Positions 6,775 through 15,977 are shown, numbered from the stretch's first letter. The stretch is DNA of 57,829 nt from JANYJZ01 sp964523395 (GCA_964523395.1 CAZFXS010000017.1:1-57829), one strand, 5' to 3'. A program made the numbers and translations. The notes: generated from the sequence alone by a model not told the origin.

Positions 6775-9417
6775 ATGCACTATTGCAAGCTGTTTATTTC
6801 GTGTTTCTTGCTCTTCGTATCCGTCACACTTCTAATAACCGCTTCATATTCTGAGACACCGCACAAAACAAGCAATCCGACATTTCAGTCGCTAAACTTT
6901 TGGACACAATCGAGGGCATATCCAAATAATGACATTCCCTCCGATAAATATCCCTCCGGATATCAGTCCCGTCAACCGGATATCAAAAATAATAATGCAG
7001 AGGTCTCGATGACATCTCCGTGGGAGTTCATGGGGCCGACAAATGTTTTTGGCAGGATGCTCTGCGTTGCGGTAAACCCGAAAAACCCGGGCTGTATTTA
7101 TGCCGGCTCGGCAGGGAGCGGATTGTGGCGTTCGTACACCGCGGGCAGAGGCGGCGACTGGCACCAGGTTTCAACGGGATTTCCGGTGATGAGCGTTTCC
7201 GCAATCGCTATAGATACCGCCGATACAAATAGTATCTATATCGGAACAGGCGAAATGTACCTCTATGGCGGAGCAGAAAGTAATGCCGCGGCTCTGGGTA
7301 CGCGAGGAACCTACGGTATCGGTGTTCTCAAAACCACAAACGGCGGTGCTACATGGACAAAAAGTCTTGACTGGTCGACCAGCCAGCAACGGACTGTCCA
7401 GGTTATCAAATTTAATCCTCTCAATTCAAACACTGTCTTTGCCGGAACATCAGAAGGCCTCTACCGCTCGACAAATGCAGGCGGTTCATGGCAATTGGTA
7501 GTTGATGCACTCATGGCTCAGGATATTGTCATCAACACGGCCGATACAACATTTATCATGGCGTCATTCGGAAATTTCAGGACGCCGGGCTGGGGAACAT
7601 ATCTTTCACTCGACGGCGGATTTGAATGGTTCAGAATGGATGGGTTCCCCGAATATATTGGCAAAACCGTTTTCGCAAGCTATCCGAAAGATCCCTACAC
7701 AGTCTACGCAAGCGTTGGTGATACGGGATTAGCAGGAAGAGTATGGAAGACAACGAATTTTGGCGTGACATGGGATTCTATTATCACCAATCCGCACTTC
7801 GGCGGCATGGGATGGTACTCACATTTTGTTGCAGTGAATCCCAACGATCCGAATAATATTTTGAACGGAGCGTTAGAATTTGTCGGAACAACAAACGGCG
7901 GCCAATCCCTTTTTATGGGATACGGGGCACACAATAATTATCACGGTTACGCTCAGGATCCGACCGACGATCAGCTGATTTATGTTGCGACAGACGGAGG
8001 AATCTTTGCTTCCACGAATTTTGGTAATTCATTTGAAAATGTCAGTGCGGGATTGCGCACTGCCCAGGTGTACAGCGGATTTTCCAATTCCGCTTCCGAT
8101 CCGAATTTCGCCATGGCGCAAATCGAAGGGAATTCCGGATGGAAATATACCGGCTCGACAGTATGGGAATCCGATGGCACGAATGAGGCGGGTTGGACAG
8201 CTATTGACCCGGCGAATGACAACATTGTCTATCGCGCAATGCAATGGGGAATCTCTGTTCAGAAATCTACCAACCGGGGACTGGCCTACAACAGTATCTA
8301 CTACTTTCTCCAGATGGGTATGACATTCGGTATTGGCTGTTGGAACACACCGTTTCTCGTTTCTAATTCAAATACAGGAACACTCTTTTTTGGCAGAGAC
8401 AGAATTCATAAATCTGATGATGCATCGATGTCGTGGTCTTCTCCCATAAACACTCTTGACGGCGGTAACCCTGCGATTACTATGGCAATGTCTTCAACCA
8501 GTCCTGACACCGTCTATGTTGCAACAGCTCCGTTTATCACTGTGCCGCATGTCTTCAGAACAATAAACGGCGGAGGCTCATGGCAAAATATTACCGGTTC
8601 GCTCCCAAACCGTTTCCTCCTCGACCTGGCTGTGGACCCGAGTAACTCCGGAATCGTCTACATTGCTGTCGGCGGTTTCGGAACGGGACATATTTTCAAA
8701 TCGACAGATGCGGGAATAAACTGGAACGATATTACCGGTACGCTTCCCGATCTCCATACCTCGGCAATAGCAATTGATCCGTTGAACACAAATTATATTT
8801 ATGTTGGAAATGATATCGGAGTTTATGCGTCGACAGATGGCGGTACGACATGGAATTCCTTTAATGACGGCATGCCCGGCGCGTATATCGTAAACGATCT
8901 GATTATTTCTCCCTCGAACCGGAAACTGCGCGTGGCAACGTATAGTCATGGCGCGTACCAGCGTGATCTCCTCTCCCCCGCTTCTGCTACGGTAGAAGTC
9001 GGATTAAAGGGCAACTGGAATCTCATCTCCGTCCCGGTGGAAGCTCTGGAAAATGATATTGCCGATCTCTTCCCGACTGCGATTGCAGGGACAGTATATG
9101 AATATGATGGATTCTACAAACAGGCAACGACATTAACACCGGGAAAAGCGTACTGGGCAAAATTCCCGGTCGGATCTACAACTCAGTCTGTAACAGGTCC
9201 GTCGATGCCGGTCGTGACAGTCAATTTGAAAAAAGGCTGGAACCTCGTCGGTGCAATCGGTCAGGCAACCACTGCTCCTACCGGCGGCATTATCGCAAGC
9301 AGTTGGTACGAGTTCACTGCAACCGGATATCAGACTGCCACAACATTAACGCCGGGCCGCGGCTACTGGGTGAAAGCAAGCGATGCCGGCATGATAACAA
9401 TCGGTTCGACAGAGTAG
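6775..9417 (+). CDS. Secreted sortilin/BNR-type beta-propeller protein
   Basis: About 880 residues from ATG 6775 (signal peptide with core LFISCFLLFVSVTLLI). That start is preferred over TTG 6730 and ATG 6748 because GGGGA lies about 8 nt upstream and the signal peptide then has a short N-region. The body is a repeat protein with Asp-box-like units (STNAGGSW, STDGGTTW, STDAGINW), the VPS10/BNR type of propeller. Near the C-terminus are two copies of a ~65-residue module beginning GNWNLISVP and KGWNLVGAI and each ending in a GKAYWAKF/GRGYWVKA strand. Unlike its paralogue at 41186 it stops right there, with no NYPNPFNP sorting domain. Its ligand or substrate is unknown; such proteins are often adhesins or glycan-binding. 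A terminator follows at 9535. Confidence 0.8.
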   Translation: MHYCKLFISCFLLFVSVTLLITASYSETPHKTSNPTFQSLNFWTQSRAYPNNDIPSDKYPSGYQSRQPDIKNNNAEVSMTSPWEFMGPTNVFGRMLCVAVNPKNPGCIYAGSAGSGLWRSYTAGRGGDWHQVSTGFPVMSVSAIAIDTADTNSIYIGTGEMYLYGGAESNAAALGTRGTYGIGVLKTTNGGATWTKSLDWSTSQQRTVQVIKFNPLNSNTVFAGTSEGLYRSTNAGGSWQLVVDALMAQDIVINTADTTFIMASFGNFRTPGWGTYLSLDGGFEWFRMDGFPEYIGKTVFASYPKDPYTVYASVGDTGLAGRVWKTTNFGVTWDSIITNPHFGGMGWYSHFVAVNPNDPNNILNGALEFVGTTNGGQSLFMGYGAHNNYHGYAQDPTDDQLIYVATDGGIFASTNFGNSFENVSAGLRTAQVYSGFSNSASDPNFAMAQIEGNSGWKYTGSTVWESDGTNEAGWTAIDPANDNIVYRAMQWGISVQKSTNRGLAYNSIYYFLQMGMTFGIGCWNTPFLVSNSNTGTLFFGRDRIHKSDDASMSWSSPINTLDGGNPAITMAMSSTSPDTVYVATAPFITVPHVFRTINGGGSWQNITGSLPNRFLLDLAVDPSNSGIVYIAVGGFGTGHIFKSTDAGINWNDITGTLPDLHTSAIAIDPLNTNYIYVGNDIGVYASTDGGTTWNSFNDGMPGAYIVNDLIISPSNRKLRVATYSHGAYQRDLLSPASATVEVGLKGNWNLISVPVEALENDIADLFPTAIAGTVYEYDGFYKQATTLTPGKAYWAKFPVGSTTQSVTGPSMPVVTVNLKKGWNLVGAIGQATTAPTGGIIASSWYEFTATGYQTATTLTPGRGYWVKASDAGMITIGSTE

Positions 9418-9419
9418 TC

Positions 9420-9504
9420 GCCGATTCTCAATCGGCATCAGAGGTCAAAATGTATTTTGCGCACCTGATTCGTCATCGGCATGTAGTAGCCGACAACCTT
9501 GTCG
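9420..9504. repeat. Small REP-like hairpins
   Basis: Two short hairpins, GCCGATT-CTC-AATCGGC (9420-9436) and CGACAA-CC-TTGTCG (9491-9504), sit between the stop codon and the terminator. They resemble degenerate extragenic palindromes, but no other exact copy was found by eye in this window. Confidence 0.4.
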
Positions 9505-9534
9505 ACGTTTAGAAGAGTTTATATGCGCAGATAG

Positions 9535-9566
9535 TGGTCCGAAGGTACACTTCCGACCATTTTTTT
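9535..9566 (+). terminator. Intrinsic terminator after the propeller gene
   Basis: Stem TGGTCCGAAG (9535-9544) pairs with CTTCCGACCA (9550-9559) with one C-C mismatch, loop GTACA, followed by seven T (9560-9566). It excludes the TTG at 9565 as the start of the next gene. Confidence 0.75.
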
Positions 9567-9606
9567 GCACGAGAATCTTTCCGATTCTTTTTGTACATTC
9601 CTTCGT

Positions 9607-10635
9607 ATGAAACAGAAGGCGCTACAGATTCTGCGAACGGTTGCATCATTTCTTTTCGGATATGTGACTCCGGTTTGTATTGCAGTTCTATCATCCGGCT
9701 GTAGAGAATCGGTTACATCAACCAATAATCCTCCGGCGAACAATCCCCCTTTCACTATCGTATGGGAAAAATCAACGTCGTTTGCTTCGGTTGTTGTTCC
9801 TTGTCTTTCGGTAAATTCGCTCGGAATGGTATTTGCCGCTGACGAATCTGGAAATATTTATCGGTCAACAAATACCGGAGCCGATTGGGTACAACTCTCC
9901 GTCACCGGCGCTGTAGGAACTTTCACATCCTTCACATTTCCAGGAAATGACACAATTCTCGCCGCAAATGAACTTAGCGGCATTTTCCGTTCCACCAACT
10001 TTGGCGATACATGGGAAAGCATCGGGGACGGGTTGACAGGATCGGGATTCCTTTCGATTGCAACGCTTTCCAACGGACATATCATTGCTGGATCTACAAC
10101 AGGAAAACTTTTCATCTCCACTGATAACGGCGAAATATGGACATTCCAGGTTAACCTTGCCCGGTCAATTGTTGCTATTATTCATACTCCGTCGAATGCA
10201 CTTTTACTCAGCGCCTGGAGCGATGGCGTCTATCGTTTTTATGAATCATCCAAAACAATAACGAATGCCGATGCCGGACTGGGCAACCCGTATGTTTACT
10301 GCTTTACTGCCGACCCGTTTGGCTACATCTACGCCGGGACGTATGAGTCAGGAGTTTTCCGTTCTTCCGATGACGGAGATTCCTGGCAGCACTATGATAA
10401 TGGACCCGAACACACGCAGGTTCAAACGCTAGTATCTTCATCTTCAGGACAATTATTTGCAGGCACTTCAAGCGGTGCGTTTAGGTCAGTCGACCGCGGT
10501 CTTCATTGGACGTCAATAGACTCAGGTATGACCACATATCATATTTTATCAATGGCTGTCAGCTCCAATACATTGTTCGCGGGAACCGATAGCGGAATCT
10601 TTCGCGCAAAACTAGAAAAATCACCGAAACCATAA
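9607..10635 (+). CDS. Propeller-type lipoprotein (BNR/YCF48-like repeats)
   Basis: A 342-residue protein starting at ATG 9607. It has a lipoprotein signal peptide ending LSSGC (Cys32), slightly off the usual L-A/S-G/A-C box. After a Pro/Asn-rich linker come about seven blades with repeated motifs such as YRSTNTGADW, FRSTNFGDTW, FISTDNGEIW and FRSSDDGDSW. It has no sorting domain, so anchoring would be by lipid. It lies just 15 nt before the phospholipase D gene and may be cotranscribed with it. Function beyond a surface-exposed beta-propeller is unknown. Confidence 0.78.
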   Translation: MKQKALQILRTVASFLFGYVTPVCIAVLSSGCRESVTSTNNPPANNPPFTIVWEKSTSFASVVVPCLSVNSLGMVFAADESGNIYRSTNTGADWVQLSVTGAVGTFTSFTFPGNDTILAANELSGIFRSTNFGDTWESIGDGLTGSGFLSIATLSNGHIIAGSTTGKLFISTDNGEIWTFQVNLARSIVAIIHTPSNALLLSAWSDGVYRFYESSKTITNADAGLGNPYVYCFTADPFGYIYAGTYESGVFRSSDDGDSWQHYDNGPEHTQVQTLVSSSSGQLFAGTSSGAFRSVDRGLHWTSIDSGMTTYHILSMAVSSNTLFAGTDSGIFRAKLEKSPKP

Positions 10636-10650
10636 TCATATAATCATTCT

Positions 10651-11868
10651 ATGTATATCCGTCTTGTATTCGCAGTGTGGCTGACAGTAACGAGTGTATT
10701 TTCTCAAACCGATCGCCCTGTTGAGTTGGTTGAAAGCATTCCGGTAGAAACCGTTCTCGACAATCCGGAAATCCGCAATGCAAGCGAAGTCTGGCTTGAA
10801 ATGATTGGTAATGCAAAACATTCTCTCAACATCGAGCAATTTTATATCTCAAACCAAAAAGGAGAACCGCTTGAGGAGGTTTTGACTGCTGTCAGTGATG
10901 CAGGCAAACGCGGAGTAAACGTGAAGATTATTGCCGACTCCCGGATGTACAGAACATACCCGGAAATGGTTGACTCCCTCGGTAAGATGAAAAACATATC
11001 TGCCCGCGTTATTGATTTCGGAAAATTCGGAGGAGGCATTCAGCATGCAAAATTCTTTATCGTTGACGGTGAAGAAATTTTCCTCGGCAGCCAGAATTTC
11101 GACTGGCGGGCTCTCAAACATATTCATGAACTGGGACTCAGAATACATAACGAAGAAATTGTAAAAGTCTACAATGACATTTTTGAACTGGACTGGAAGT
11201 TTGCGGAGAAGAATGATCCGAAAAGCACAGAAGAGAAATTAAAAGGAAAGAGTTACGGTAAGACAGTATATGAGTTGATGAGTATAGAAGATACTATACA
11301 GATGACACCGACAATGAGCCCGAAGAACGGCATCATCGACACAACATTGTGGGATGAACAGCGGATTACCGGACTGATAAACAATGCTCAGCAGGAGGTT
11401 TTACTGCAATTTCTCTCCTACTCGACCACAGGCAGGGATAAATCAGTCTATAGCGTCCTTGACGATGCGATCAGAAGTGCCGCGGCAAGAGGCGTGAAAA
11501 TAAAAATGATTGTCTCGGATTGGGAAAAAGGTTCCCCCGGAGACGCACCGTTGAAGTCATTGGCAAAGGTACCGAATGTTGAGGTAAAATTCAGCGAGAT
11601 TCCCGAATGGTCAGGCGGATATATCTCCTACGCGCGCGTAGAGCATTGCAAATTCATAGTCGCTGATGATAAAAATTTCTGGCTCGGAACGAGCAATGCG
11701 GAGAAAAGTTACTTTCATACTTCAAGAAACCTCGGAATTATTGTACGTAACCCGGGACTTACGCGACATTTACGACAGATATTTTTCAAGAGTTGGAATG
11801 GGCCATACACAGAAAGTGTTAAGCAGGATGCGGAATACAAACCAAGAGAGCATGGGGAACGTAAGTGA
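10651..11868 (+). CDS. Secreted phospholipase D-superfamily protein (PLD3/PLD4-like)
   Basis: A 405-residue enzyme with a signal peptide cleaved near VFSQ (19) and both HKD active-site motifs: HAKFFIVDG (His132, Lys134, Asp139) and HCKFIVADD (His332, Lys334, Asp339). The first is followed by FLGSQNFDWRALKHIHELG and the second by LGTSNAEKSYFHTSRNLG, a pattern strongly reminiscent of animal PLD3/PLD4 (single-stranded nucleic-acid exonucleases) and poxvirus F13 rather than of cardiolipin synthases. The likely chemistry is phosphodiester cleavage in the periplasm or outside the cell; the substrate is unproven. The stop overlaps the start of the following lipoprotein gene. Confidence 0.85.
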   Translation: MYIRLVFAVWLTVTSVFSQTDRPVELVESIPVETVLDNPEIRNASEVWLEMIGNAKHSLNIEQFYISNQKGEPLEEVLTAVSDAGKRGVNVKIIADSRMYRTYPEMVDSLGKMKNISARVIDFGKFGGGIQHAKFFIVDGEEIFLGSQNFDWRALKHIHELGLRIHNEEIVKVYNDIFELDWKFAEKNDPKSTEEKLKGKSYGKTVYELMSIEDTIQMTPTMSPKNGIIDTTLWDEQRITGLINNAQQEVLLQFLSYSTTGRDKSVYSVLDDAIRSAAARGVKIKMIVSDWEKGSPGDAPLKSLAKVPNVEVKFSEIPEWSGGYISYARVEHCKFIVADDKNFWLGTSNAEKSYFHTSRNLGIIVRNPGLTRHLRQIFFKSWNGPYTESVKQDAEYKPREHGERK

Positions 11869-12359
11869 TGTTCAGCCACTTAATGAAAGTTTACATAATA
11901 TTCATGGCATCATGTGCTGTTATATTTTCGGGATGCCAACCGCCCTCGCAACGAAGTTCACTCTTTCATCGTTCAATTGACGCTCAAACGCAACCATTAA
12001 AATTCGCTATTTCAAAAATTGATATCCTCGATGTAACGACGCTAAGCGATTCTGGAGCATATTATGCACTTCAAACTCCTGGCTATGATCAATCAATTAA
12101 TCCAGCCAATGAGTTGACAAAGCTTTTTGGGGATGGTTTTGAAGTAACAATGGCATGGTACAGACGCCCATTAGGAGGATGCAGTCGCCCCGGTTCTCTT
12201 AGTTCAAACTCGGTAATGTATTCGCCATTTTTACTTGTTCGTCTCCGCGAACCGAATGAACGAATACTGAGATTCGAATACAAAGTTTTCGATCTATCGA
12301 AGAGCTATTCATTCCCATGCCCATACAATATTACTGTCTATACGCCATCAGACAATTAG
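11868..12359 (+). CDS. Putative lipoprotein, unknown function
   Basis: A 163-residue protein with a hydrophobic N-terminus ending in FSGC (Cys23), a good lipobox. The mature part is mixed alpha/beta with a GYDQSINPANEL segment and three later cysteines. I do not recognise a family. The start ATG shares its A with the TGA stop of the phospholipase gene, and GGGGA lies about 11 nt upstream; ATG 11883 (MKVYI) is an alternative that still leaves a full signal peptide. The coupling suggests it is an accessory or immunity-like partner of the secreted PLD enzyme, which is only inference. Confidence 0.6.
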   Translation: MFSHLMKVYIIFMASCAVIFSGCQPPSQRSSLFHRSIDAQTQPLKFAISKIDILDVTTLSDSGAYYALQTPGYDQSINPANELTKLFGDGFEVTMAWYRRPLGGCSRPGSLSSNSVMYSPFLLVRLREPNERILRFEYKVFDLSKSYSFPCPYNITVYTPSDN

Positions 12360-12463
12360 GAAGATTTTGTATGCTCGCAAAACTATGAGGTAAACTGCGG
12401 CCATTACTTGTTGATGTCAAATGTATATGAACTAAATGTGAATTTCAACTAAAGGAATCTGCT

Positions 12464-13168
12464 ATGCTACTTTTGAGATCGAAAATCATGTTTGCTTTTT
12501 TCGGCATCTTCCTGATTATTTTAGGATGCAAGGATGAGATAACAATAAATCAACTCCAAGAAAATAGGCCCCCAAAGATTCTTTTCTCTGACGCCAACTA
12601 CGAGTCAGGGACACAAGTCAAAACAACGTTGGCGCAATTGTCGGTCTTGGCAACAGATCCTGACGGTGCCGATGATCTGGCCGCAGTAGTTCTTCGCATT
12701 TCAAGCATAGGAATCGTCTCTCTTATTGTGCGACCAGACGATCCATCGCAAGAGTGCAGCAGACCGTTTTATGCGCACATGGATACAATCAATGTATTAC
12801 CATATTTGAAAAAGCACTCATTTAGTGTTGACAACCTGGCTTTGGCGCGTGGGACTCAAGGTATATACACGGCATATCTCACATACTGGCTACTCTCTGA
12901 GGGTGGGATTAGTGAACACTCGGATGAATTCGGCCAGATTGTAAAACCCTGCCGATGGGGATTGGACTATCTCTATATGATCGAACAATTCGGCCTTTAT
13001 CCTCCCGCACTACCCGCTCCGCGTGATGTGTACGTCACTTATGCCGAGTTTTTTGTCAGCGGAATTAGCATTACTGCCTACGACCAGTCTGGTGCGACAG
13101 TCACAGCAACATTTCCCGATTTCTACGCCGTGTTCACCAATACCACAGAGGATCAGACGTCACCCTAA
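12464..13168 (+). CDS. Putative lipoprotein, Ig-like fold possible
   Basis: A 234-residue protein preceded by AAAGGA at the correct distance. The lipoprotein signal ends ILGC (Cys22). The mature N-terminus (RPPKILFSDANYESG, then LATDPDGADDLAAVVL) looks like the Ig/cadherin-like Asp-rich strands that bind calcium in surface proteins. It contains a Cys at 102 in a SQECSRP context. No known family could be named. It is the second of three consecutive small lipoprotein genes. Confidence 0.6.
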   Translation: MLLLRSKIMFAFFGIFLIILGCKDEITINQLQENRPPKILFSDANYESGTQVKTTLAQLSVLATDPDGADDLAAVVLRISSIGIVSLIVRPDDPSQECSRPFYAHMDTINVLPYLKKHSFSVDNLALARGTQGIYTAYLTYWLLSEGGISEHSDEFGQIVKPCRWGLDYLYMIEQFGLYPPALPAPRDVYVTYAEFFVSGISITAYDQSGATVTATFPDFYAVFTNTTEDQTSP

Positions 13169-13244
13169 TTGCCAATAAATTAATAATGAGCATTACAATC
13201 AAAATAACGGCGGTGGTCAAATTATCAAACATTTACCACGATGT

Positions 13245-13709
13245 ATGTATAATATAAACTCAGCCCTACTCTTACTATTTGTAATCTGCTCACTTTCTTG
13301 TGATACTTCAACAAATCCCAGTATCAGTACGGTGATAAGCAGGACCGAGAAAACCGACTATTACATTCCAGCCGGCGTAGATACAGAAGTGATCACCACA
13401 TTCATCACCAATTTCCTGCCAGATACAATACATATCCTTTGGTGTTCTGACCCATCAATGCAAACATTGCAGATTTACAAAAATGGAACGTGGAAAGATG
13501 TTTGGTCACAATGGGATTGCTTGGGAGTCTCATATACTCTCCCTCCTTCCCAAATGGCAAAGGATGAATTTCGTCTCTGGGGCTTCGGCAGTTTAACAAC
13601 AGGTATATATAGGTTTCGGATTGTCTATTCAGAAGCAGGTAACCATGAAGTGAAGCAAACATATTCAAACTATTTTCGCATCCTTGAACGGGCTAACAAA
13701 GAGTATTAA
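13245..13709 (+). CDS. Small putative lipoprotein, beta-sandwich
   Basis: A 154-residue protein with a hydrophobic N-terminus ending CSLSC (Cys19). The mature part is rich in beta strands. Its pattern (TDYYIPAGVDTEV ... LPPSQ ... GIYRFRIVY) resembles an Ig-like or BsuPI-inhibitor-type domain, but this is weak. Translation begins at ATG 13245, four bases after another, out-of-frame ATG. Third of the small lipoproteins after the PLD gene. Confidence 0.58.
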   Translation: MYNINSALLLLFVICSLSCDTSTNPSISTVISRTEKTDYYIPAGVDTEVITTFITNFLPDTIHILWCSDPSMQTLQIYKNGTWKDVWSQWDCLGVSYTLPPSQMAKDEFRLWGFGSLTTGIYRFRIVYSEAGNHEVKQTYSNYFRILERANKEY

Positions 13710-13739
13710 CCAACCTGGCATTAATACCAAAAAACAATC

Positions 13740-13768
13740 TTGACCCCAAGAATTATATTTCCTATACT
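13740..13768 (+). promoter_or_regulatory. Candidate sigma70-like promoter for DUF1801/cupin genes
   Basis: TTGACC (13740-13745), 17-nt spacer, TATACT (13763-13768), about 50 nt before the ATG at 13818. Confidence 0.55.
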
Positions 13769-13817
13769 ATGCGAAATAGTAGTTACATGGAGAATTCGTA
13801 CTTAAAAAGGATCACCA

Positions 13818-14273
13818 ATGCAATCAAAAGCCAAAACTCCCGATGAATATCTCGAAAGCCTGCCTGAAGAGAGAAAACATGCAATCAGTGAATTAAGAAA
13901 AGTCATCCGCAAAAATATCCCAAAAGGATTCTCCGAGGTGATGAGTTACGGTATGATCGGGTATGTTGTACCCCACTCGATCTATCCGCCGGGATACCAC
14001 TGCGACCCGAAGCTCCCTCTTCCCTTTTTGAATATCGCTTCTCAGAAAAACTTTATCGCGGTCTACCATATGGGTGTTTATGCAGACCCGAAATTACTCA
14101 AATGGCTCACGACGGAATATTCCAAAATCAGTAAAACGAAAATCGATATGGGCAAAAGTTGCCTCCGCTTCAAAAAGCCTGAACAGATACCGTACAAACT
14201 TATCGGTGAACTGGCAGGAAAAATGACGCCTGCTCAATGGATTGGCGTCTACGAGAGCCACTTCAAAAGGTGA
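13818..14273 (+). CDS. DUF1801 (YdhG-like) domain protein
   Basis: A 151-residue cytoplasmic protein. It starts with the family pattern TPDEYLESLPEERKHAISELRKVI, followed by MSYGMIGYVVP and LPFLNIASQKNFIAVYHMGVYADPKLLKWL, which are the core strands of DUF1801 (YdhG/YdeI-like, similar to frataxin-fold Fe-binding proteins). Biochemical role unknown. The RBS AAAAAGGA precedes the ATG. The cupin gene starts 3 nt after its stop, so they form an operon. Confidence 0.85.
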   Translation: MQSKAKTPDEYLESLPEERKHAISELRKVIRKNIPKGFSEVMSYGMIGYVVPHSIYPPGYHCDPKLPLPFLNIASQKNFIAVYHMGVYADPKLLKWLTTEYSKISKTKIDMGKSCLRFKKPEQIPYKLIGELAGKMTPAQWIGVYESHFKR

Positions 14274-14276
14274 GAT

Positions 14277-14597
14277 ATGGAACAACCCTCAGTTCAACCA
14301 CTTACTTTGCTCAACCTTGCGGATTACCAGCCTGACGCTGTTGTAAGCAGAACGATTGCCAATAAAAAAACCGGTACCCTTACTTTTTTCGCATTTGATG
14401 CGGGACAGGGACTCAGCGAGCACACTGCGCCATTTGACGCACTGGTTCAAATTCTTGAAGGAGAGGCAGAAATAACTATTTCCGGAAAATCGTATCGTTT
14501 GAAACAGGGAGAGCTGATAACAATGCCTGCCAATGAGCCTCACACACTGAAAGCAACGACGAGGTTCAAGATGCTGTTAACAATGATCCGATCCTGA
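14277..14597 (+). CDS. Small cupin-domain protein
   Basis: A 106-residue single-domain cupin: LSEHTAPFDALVQILEGEAE (motif 1; a His in the metal position, G-E pair) and LITMPANEPHTLKAT (motif 2 with P-x-N-x-PH). It has no attached HTH, so it is probably a metal-dependent small-molecule binding or isomerising protein rather than a regulator. Coupled to the upstream DUF1801 gene by a 3-nt gap. Substrate unknown. Confidence 0.85.
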   Translation: MEQPSVQPLTLLNLADYQPDAVVSRTIANKKTGTLTFFAFDAGQGLSEHTAPFDALVQILEGEAEITISGKSYRLKQGELITMPANEPHTLKATTRFKMLLTMIRS

Positions 14598-14623
14598 AAT
14601 CTAAAAAATAACTGCGCTCCCCC

Positions 14624-14652
14624 TTGCCTTTTAGCTTGTTAATGCATATACT
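14624..14652 (+). promoter_or_regulatory. Candidate sigma70-like promoter for the propeller at 14704
   Basis: TTGCCT (14624-14629), 17-nt spacer, TATACT (14647-14652). It starts 27 nt after the cupin stop; a strong RBS AAGGAAGGAG lies before the GTG. Confidence 0.5.
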
Positions 14653-14703
14653 CACGGAAGTTTTTTCACAAGTCACTCTCACAATAAAGGAAGGAGCAAG
14701 GCC

Positions 14704-15948
14704 GTGAACGTTCGGTACCGCTTGTGTATATTTCTGATGTTCAGTTTGTTGATTCCATTGTCGTTGCATGCGCAATGGAGTATTGTCTTTAACCCGACGG
14801 ATGGTGTCTACGGCGTCATCTCCGCTATTGAAAGCGCCGGAGGTAAACTGTATATTGGAACAACCGTGCGCGGGGTGTACTCCTCTACAGATAACGCCAA
14901 CACCGACAATTGGACAAAGCAAAACAATGGTCTCACCGATACCTCTATTATTTTTCTGGCAGTCCATGGAACAGATATGTATGCAGGAACGGGCAGCGGA
15001 CTCTTTCGTACCACAAACGGCGGATCGAACTGGTCGACGGCAAATAACGGCCTGGCAGGAGGCGCTGTTCAGGGATTCGCGTCAATCGGATCAAATGTAT
15101 TTGTGACGAACTCTCCGCACGGCGTGTACCGTTCCACAGATAACGGGGCGACATGGATTCAGCGAAATGCCGGGCTCACCGATTCCGCGGTTGGCAATGT
15201 TGTTGCTCATGGCACGTCACTTTTCGTCGGCACGAACAACGGAGTGTTCCGGTCAACGGATGAAGGCGCAAGCTGGACTCAAAAGAATACGGGATTACCG
15301 GACTTTATTCCACTCTCACTGTATGCTACCCCTTCCGCGGTATATGTAGTGGCAGGAGTATTCGGATCTGCGCTGGTTCTACGTACTACTGATAACGGCG
15401 CAACTTGGGATTCCGCAATGACCGGACTACCATCAAGCTTCGACCGTAAAATGGCTGCCAGCGGTTCAAATGTATTTACCGGGAATTATTCCGGCGGATT
15501 TTACCTTAGCACAGATAACGGTACTTCCTGGACGTCGGTCAATGCCGGGTATGGCTCAACTCCTGTCAGAAGCATGGGGACTCATAATGGTTATCTTTTT
15601 GCCGGTGGCTATGATGGCGGCATTTACAGGCGCCTGCTATCGCAAATGGTCACTTCCGTATTACCTGAACCGGGCGAATTGCCGAACCGGTTTTCACTAC
15701 AACAAAATTATCCGAACCCGTTCAATCCGCAAACAAAAATCACCTTTGATATCTCTGAATCCGAAAATGTTACTGTCAGAGTATTCGATTTATTCGGCAG
15801 AACAGTCGCTATCCTCGTAAACGAAAAACTATCCGCGGGAAAATATTCGACAAACTGGAATGCGGCTGAATTCGCCAGCGGAGCTTACTACTATCAGATT
15901 CAGGCAGGACATTTTGTTGAAACTAAGAAAATGTTTCTGCTGAAATAA
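14704..15948 (+). CDS. Secreted BNR-type propeller with T9SS sorting domain
   Basis: A 414-residue exported protein, GTG start with AAGGAAGGAGC upstream. Signal peptide ends LHAQW (~23). Seven-odd Asp-box-like repeats follow (RTTNGGSNW, RSTDNGATW, RSTDEGASW, LSTDNGTSW), about 45 residues apart. The last ~85 residues are a type-A sorting domain: NYPNPFNPQTKITFDI, then VRVFDLFGRTV, then KKMFLLK. The product should be secreted by T9SS and surface-attached or released. Ligand unknown. A strong terminator follows at 15978, so it is a single-gene transcript. Confidence 0.87.
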   Translation: MNVRYRLCIFLMFSLLIPLSLHAQWSIVFNPTDGVYGVISAIESAGGKLYIGTTVRGVYSSTDNANTDNWTKQNNGLTDTSIIFLAVHGTDMYAGTGSGLFRTTNGGSNWSTANNGLAGGAVQGFASIGSNVFVTNSPHGVYRSTDNGATWIQRNAGLTDSAVGNVVAHGTSLFVGTNNGVFRSTDEGASWTQKNTGLPDFIPLSLYATPSAVYVVAGVFGSALVLRTTDNGATWDSAMTGLPSSFDRKMAASGSNVFTGNYSGGFYLSTDNGTSWTSVNAGYGSTPVRSMGTHNGYLFAGGYDGGIYRRLLSQMVTSVLPEPGELPNRFSLQQNYPNPFNPQTKITFDISESENVTVRVFDLFGRTVAILVNEKLSAGKYSTNWNAAEFASGAYYYQIQAGHFVETKKMFLLK

Positions 15949-15977
15949 TTTCATATCTCTGTACCATCATATATTAC

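Noticed and set aside
9565..9606. TTG start for the propeller lipoprotein
   Set aside because: The TTG lies in the T run of the preceding terminator, and the lipoprotein signal begins properly at ATG 9607.
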